Under the pieces are notes generated by a model. It was not told the origin of the DNA, searched no databases, and worked only from the letters and a program-made list of their open reading frames with translations. Of a stretch of 55,863 nt of DNA, positions 52,865-55,863 are shown piece after piece. Made by a program: the position numbers and the translations under genes. The stretch comes from Fimenecus sp051881395. Lineage in GTDB: Bacteria > Bacillota > Clostridia > Oscillospirales > Acutalibacteraceae. The stretch covers positions 1 through 55,863 of the forward strand of contig JBJEPU010000074.1 in assembly GCA_051881395.1 (NCBI GenBank), given 5' to 3'. Within the stretch, counting starts at the first letter, position 1, and every line of letters starts with the position of its first letter.

Positions 52865-53596
52865 TTACACACTTCGACTGCCGTAATTGATATTCGCTTT
52901 ACGCGCCTGGCTGTGCTGTTCTTTACGCGGCACACGGTAGAGTTTGCCGTCCTTACGAAAGCGGGCGCCTGTTTGCTGAAAGAAAAAAGGTACATTTGCC
53001 GCAATGCACTGCGCGCGAATATCCAAAATCCATTGGTAATCGCACACGCGTGCGTCTTCGCCCGACTCCCCCGCCGCCGTCACGCCGCGAATTTCAGGCG
53101 TTAAAAATTCGGACAAGTCTATCGGGGTAAGCAACGGCGAACAGATGATTTCTTTATATTTCGCTTTTGCCGAAAGTAAGTACGGCAAACGGTAATCGGC
53201 GCGGTCTTGATTTTCCACGGTACAGCAAACCACCACATTGTCGTACCCGTCGCCCCAATCGGGCGGCAGGCATTTTGAGAAACGGTCAATGCGTTTGGTG
53301 ATAAACAAAAAGGTGCAGTCGCTTCGCGTTTTCATCATTTCCCACGCTTCCTCTCGCCAAACGTCGGCATCTTCCAACAGAAAATCCGATGTAAAACAGG
53401 TGTAAATAAGCGTACCTGCGGGGATTTTGTAATTGCCTTTGCGGTCTTTTTTGAGGGGCAGATTAAAATTTTGCGTTTTATAGACAGCACTGCTGTCGCG
53501 GTCATATTTCGCATCGGTTCGATAGACATAGCAATGTTTGCACCCCGTGCTGATTTTTTGACACCCGTGCCACAAATTCCAAGTCACCGATTGCAT
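52865..53596 (-). CDS. DUF5131 (phage Gp37/Gp68-type) protein
   Basis: 243 residues of the DUF5131 family. The N terminus SVTWNLWHGCQKISTGCKHC carries Cys12, 19 and 22 in a C-x6-C-x2-C pattern like a diverged radical SAM or iron-sulfur motif. Other family blocks are FFITKR-type (FLFITKRIDRF), VVVCCTVENQDRADYR and AAGESGEDARVCDYQW. The function is unknown; homologues occur in phages and mobile elements. AGGAG lies before the ATG, 12 bases after uvrA, so it is probably read from the uvrA transcript. Confidence 0.9.
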   Translation of the reverse strand: MQSVTWNLWHGCQKISTGCKHCYVYRTDAKYDRDSSAVYKTQNFNLPLKKDRKGNYKIPAGTLIYTCFTSDFLLEDADVWREEAWEMMKTRSDCTFLFITKRIDRFSKCLPPDWGDGYDNVVVCCTVENQDRADYRLPYLLSAKAKYKEIICSPLLTPIDLSEFLTPEIRGVTAAGESGEDARVCDYQWILDIRAQCIAANVPFFFQQTGARFRKDGKLYRVPRKEQHSQARKANINYGSRSV

Positions 53597-53608
53597 AAGG
53601 CACTCCTC

Positions 53609-55863
53609 TTACTTCAACAGCGGTTTTAAATACTGCCCCGTATACGATTTTTTGCATTTGGCAATTTCCTCAGGCGTGCCTTCGGCGACCACCGTACCGC
53701 CGTTATCGCCGCCCTCGGGACCTAAATCGATAATATGGTCGGCGACTTTAATCACATCGAGATTGTGCTCAATCACGACTACGGTGTTGCCGCCGTCCAC
53801 AAGCTGCTGTAAAACATCAATTAAGCGGTGCACATCGGCGGTGTGCAAGCCTGTGGTGGGCTCGTCCAAAATATAAATCGTTCTGCCCGTGGGGCGGCGC
53901 GAAAGCTCGGTGGCGAGTTTGACGCGCTGTGCTTCACCGCCCGAAAGCGTCGTGGCGGGTTGCCCGAGTTTCACATAGCCTAAGCCCACATCGTAAATGG
54001 TTTTCAGTTTGCGGTAGATTTTCGGAATGTTCTCAAAAAAGCCCATTGCCTCTTCAATGGTCATTTCCAAAACATCGTAAATGGATTTGCCCTTGTATTT
54101 GACCTCCAAGGTTTCGCGGTTAAAGCGTGCGCCTTTGCACACATCGCACGGCACATAGACATCTGCCAAAAAGTGCATTTCGATTTTCACAATCCCGTCG
54201 CCTTGGCACGCCTCGCACCGCCCGCCTTTGACATTGAATGAAAAGCGGCTGGCGGAAAATCCGTGCATTTTGGCTTCCTGCGTTTGGGCAAACAGATTGC
54301 GAATATCGGTAAATACGCCCGTATATGTCGCGGGATTGGAACGCGGCGTTCTGCCGATAGGCGACTGGTCAATATCGACCACTTTATCAAGATATTCCAG
54401 CCCCAAAATGTCCTTATGCTTCCCGACGGGCTTTTTCGCGCCGTTTAACTCGTTTGCAAGGCGCTTATACAAAATTTCATTGACAAGCGAGGATTTGCCC
54501 GATCCGGAAACACCCGTCACGGCAACGAATTTGCCCAATGGGAAACGGACATCAATGTTTTTCAGGTTGTTTTCCGCCGCAGAGCGCACCACCAATTCCT
54601 TGCCGTTGCCTGCGCGGCGGGTTTCGGGCACCGAAATTTTGCGTTTGCCGCTTAAATACTGCCCGGTAATCGAGTCGGGGCAGTTTTTAATGTCCTCCAC
54701 CGTGCCCGCACAAACCACTTCCCCGCCGTGCACGCCTGCGCCCGGGCCGATATCCACAATATAATCGGCGGCATACATGGTGTCCTCATCATGCTCGACC
54801 ACAATCAGTGTATTGCCGAGGTCGCGCAGGTGTTTTAAAGTGCCGATGAGTTTTTCATTGTCGCGCTGGTGAAGCCCGATGCTCGGCTCGTCCAAAATAT
54901 ACAAAACGCCCATAAGAGATGAACCGATTTGCGTCGCCAAGCGAATCCGCTGACTTTCACCGCCCGAAAGTGTGCCTGCCGAACGGGAAAGCGTTAAATA
55001 TTCTAAGCCCACGCTTGATAAAAACTGTAACCGACTGCGGATTTCCTTTAAAATCTGCGTACCGATGACCTGCTCGCGTTCGGAAAGCTGTAAGCCGTCT
55101 AAAAAAGCCAATTCCTTGACAATTGACATTTGCGTAAATTCAAAAATATTGATACCGCCGACCGTCACCGACAGTGAAATCGGTTTCAAGCGTGCACCGT
55201 GGCAGTCGGGGCAATCGCAGGCTTTCATCACCTGTTCGATTTCCCAACGCGACCACTCGCTGGTGGACTCCTTGTAGCGGCGCTCCAAGTTGTTGATAAT
55301 CCCCTCAAATTCGGCATTGTAACTGCCCGTGCCGTACACATTGGTGCGCTGCATTTTGAGTTTCTCGCCCTTTGTACCGTATAACAGCGCGTCTAACGCC
55401 GCTTTCGACAGGTCACAAATCGGGGTATCTAAGGTGAATTTATATTTTTTGCCGAGCGCTTCATAGTACATTTGCGCAATGGTGCCGCCCTCGGCATTTG
55501 TCCAGCCGCTGGCGCGAATAGCACCGTCGCGGATAGACAGTTTTTTGTTCGGAATGACCAAATCGGGGTCAACCTTCATAAACACGCCCAAGCCCGTGCA
55601 GGTATCGCACGCGCCGAACGGATTGTTAAAGGAAAACATACGGGGCGTCAGTTCGTCAATCGACGCGCCGTGTTCGGGGCAAGCATAGTTCTGTGAAAAG
55701 AGCATATCCTCGCCGTCTAAAATATTGACAAGCACCGTGCCGCCCGTCAATGCGGTGGCAGTTTCCACGGAGTCCGCCAAGCGGCTGCGAATGCCGTCGT
55801 CCAAAACCAAACGGTCTACGACAATTTCAATCGTATGCTTAATGTTTTTGTCGAGCTTGATTT
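53609..55863 (-). CDS. uvrA: UvrA excinuclease subunit, N-terminal end missing at window edge
   Basis: The frame is open to the window edge, giving about 750 of the usual 940 residues. Visible parts are the first zinc segment (CDTCTGLG), the ABC signature LSGGESQRIRLA and ILDEPSIGLH of the first ATPase, then GVSGSGKSSLVNEIL (Walker A of the second ATPase), the zinc module with CEACQGDG and CDVCKGARF, and LSGGEAQRVKLA with ILDEPTTGLH. UvrA finds bulky DNA lesions and loads UvrB. The start, promoter and any LexA site lie outside the window. Confidence 0.98.
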   Translation of the reverse strand, partial: IKLDKNIKHTIEIVVDRLVLDDGIRSRLADSVETATALTGGTVLVNILDGEDMLFSQNYACPEHGASIDELTPRMFSFNNPFGACDTCTGLGVFMKVDPDLVIPNKKLSIRDGAIRASGWTNAEGGTIAQMYYEALGKKYKFTLDTPICDLSKAALDALLYGTKGEKLKMQRTNVYGTGSYNAEFEGIINNLERRYKESTSEWSRWEIEQVMKACDCPDCHGARLKPISLSVTVGGINIFEFTQMSIVKELAFLDGLQLSEREQVIGTQILKEIRSRLQFLSSVGLEYLTLSRSAGTLSGGESQRIRLATQIGSSLMGVLYILDEPSIGLHQRDNEKLIGTLKHLRDLGNTLIVVEHDEDTMYAADYIVDIGPGAGVHGGEVVCAGTVEDIKNCPDSITGQYLSGKRKISVPETRRAGNGKELVVRSAAENNLKNIDVRFPLGKFVAVTGVSGSGKSSLVNEILYKRLANELNGAKKPVGKHKDILGLEYLDKVVDIDQSPIGRTPRSNPATYTGVFTDIRNLFAQTQEAKMHGFSASRFSFNVKGGRCEACQGDGIVKIEMHFLADVYVPCDVCKGARFNRETLEVKYKGKSIYDVLEMTIEEAMGFFENIPKIYRKLKTIYDVGLGYVKLGQPATTLSGGEAQRVKLATELSRRPTGRTIYILDEPTTGLHTADVHRLIDVLQQLVDGGNTVVVIEHNLDVIKVADHIIDLGPEGGDNGGTVVAEGTPEEIAKCKKSYTGQYLKPLLK

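Overview
The window looks like chromosomal DNA of a Gram-positive, low-to-medium-GC anaerobe, most likely a Clostridia (Oscillospirales-type) gut bacterium. The reasons are a ctsR-mcsA-mcsB-clpC stress operon with textbook CtsR operators, a Bacillus-type LexA operator, strong GGAGG ribosome sites, a Firmicutes holin/XhlA/GH25 lysis set, and ferredoxin-type exopolysaccharide genes. Coding density is very high. No tRNA, rRNA, CRISPR array or transposase was seen.

Layout. (1) 1-2712, plus strand: the end of a YebC-type gene with terminator, a dispersed palindromic repeat, and a two-gene unit (secreted or membrane EEP phosphodiesterase plus NTP_transf_5 protein) with promoter and terminator. (2) 2725-28560, minus strand: one tightly packed 24-gene surface polysaccharide operon of about 25.8 kb behind a single strong promoter. 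It encodes one phosphoglycosyl transferase initiator, eight glycosyltransferases, two flippases, two polymerases, UDP-GalNAcA genes (tviB/tviC type), UDP-L-FucNAc genes (capE, capF, capG), pyruvyl and acyl decoration enzymes and a VanZ protein. Most junctions are ATGA or TAATG overlaps, so translation is probably coupled. (3) 28616-32268, minus strand: a five-gene phage-derived cassette (sigma-like regulator, baseplate-like fibre protein, GH25 endolysin, XhlA, holin) behind a consensus promoter with a LexA-type operator just downstream. (4) 32295-36887: clpC, mcsB, mcsA, ctsR with two CtsR operators around the promoter. (5) 37050-55863: ordinary accessory and housekeeping genes. These are a GPH-type sugar symporter, a YtrB-like ABC exporter pair, mtaB, a CmpB-like membrane protein, an esterase, a MATE exporter, a sirtuin, an HTH protein with a strict glycine-every-five solenoid tail, a methyltransferase, a VWA protein, a three-domain acyl-activating/ACP/acyltransferase protein, a DUF5131 protein and the uvrA gene, which runs off the right edge.

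How they work together. The polysaccharide operon should build a repeat unit on undecaprenyl phosphate at the inner face of the membrane, flip it and polymerise it outside, giving an acidic, acetylated and probably pyruvylated capsule with FucNAc-type sugars. The CtsR operon handles protein damage. The neighbouring lysis cassette appears to be wired to DNA damage instead, and it sits between clpC and what may be clpC's own terminator.

The most unusual items are the SOS-type lysis cassette without virion genes, the HTH-solenoid protein at 47374-48156, the doubled flippase/polymerase set, and the VanZ gene inside the FucNAc triad. Functions come from recognised sequence motifs only; no database search was run.
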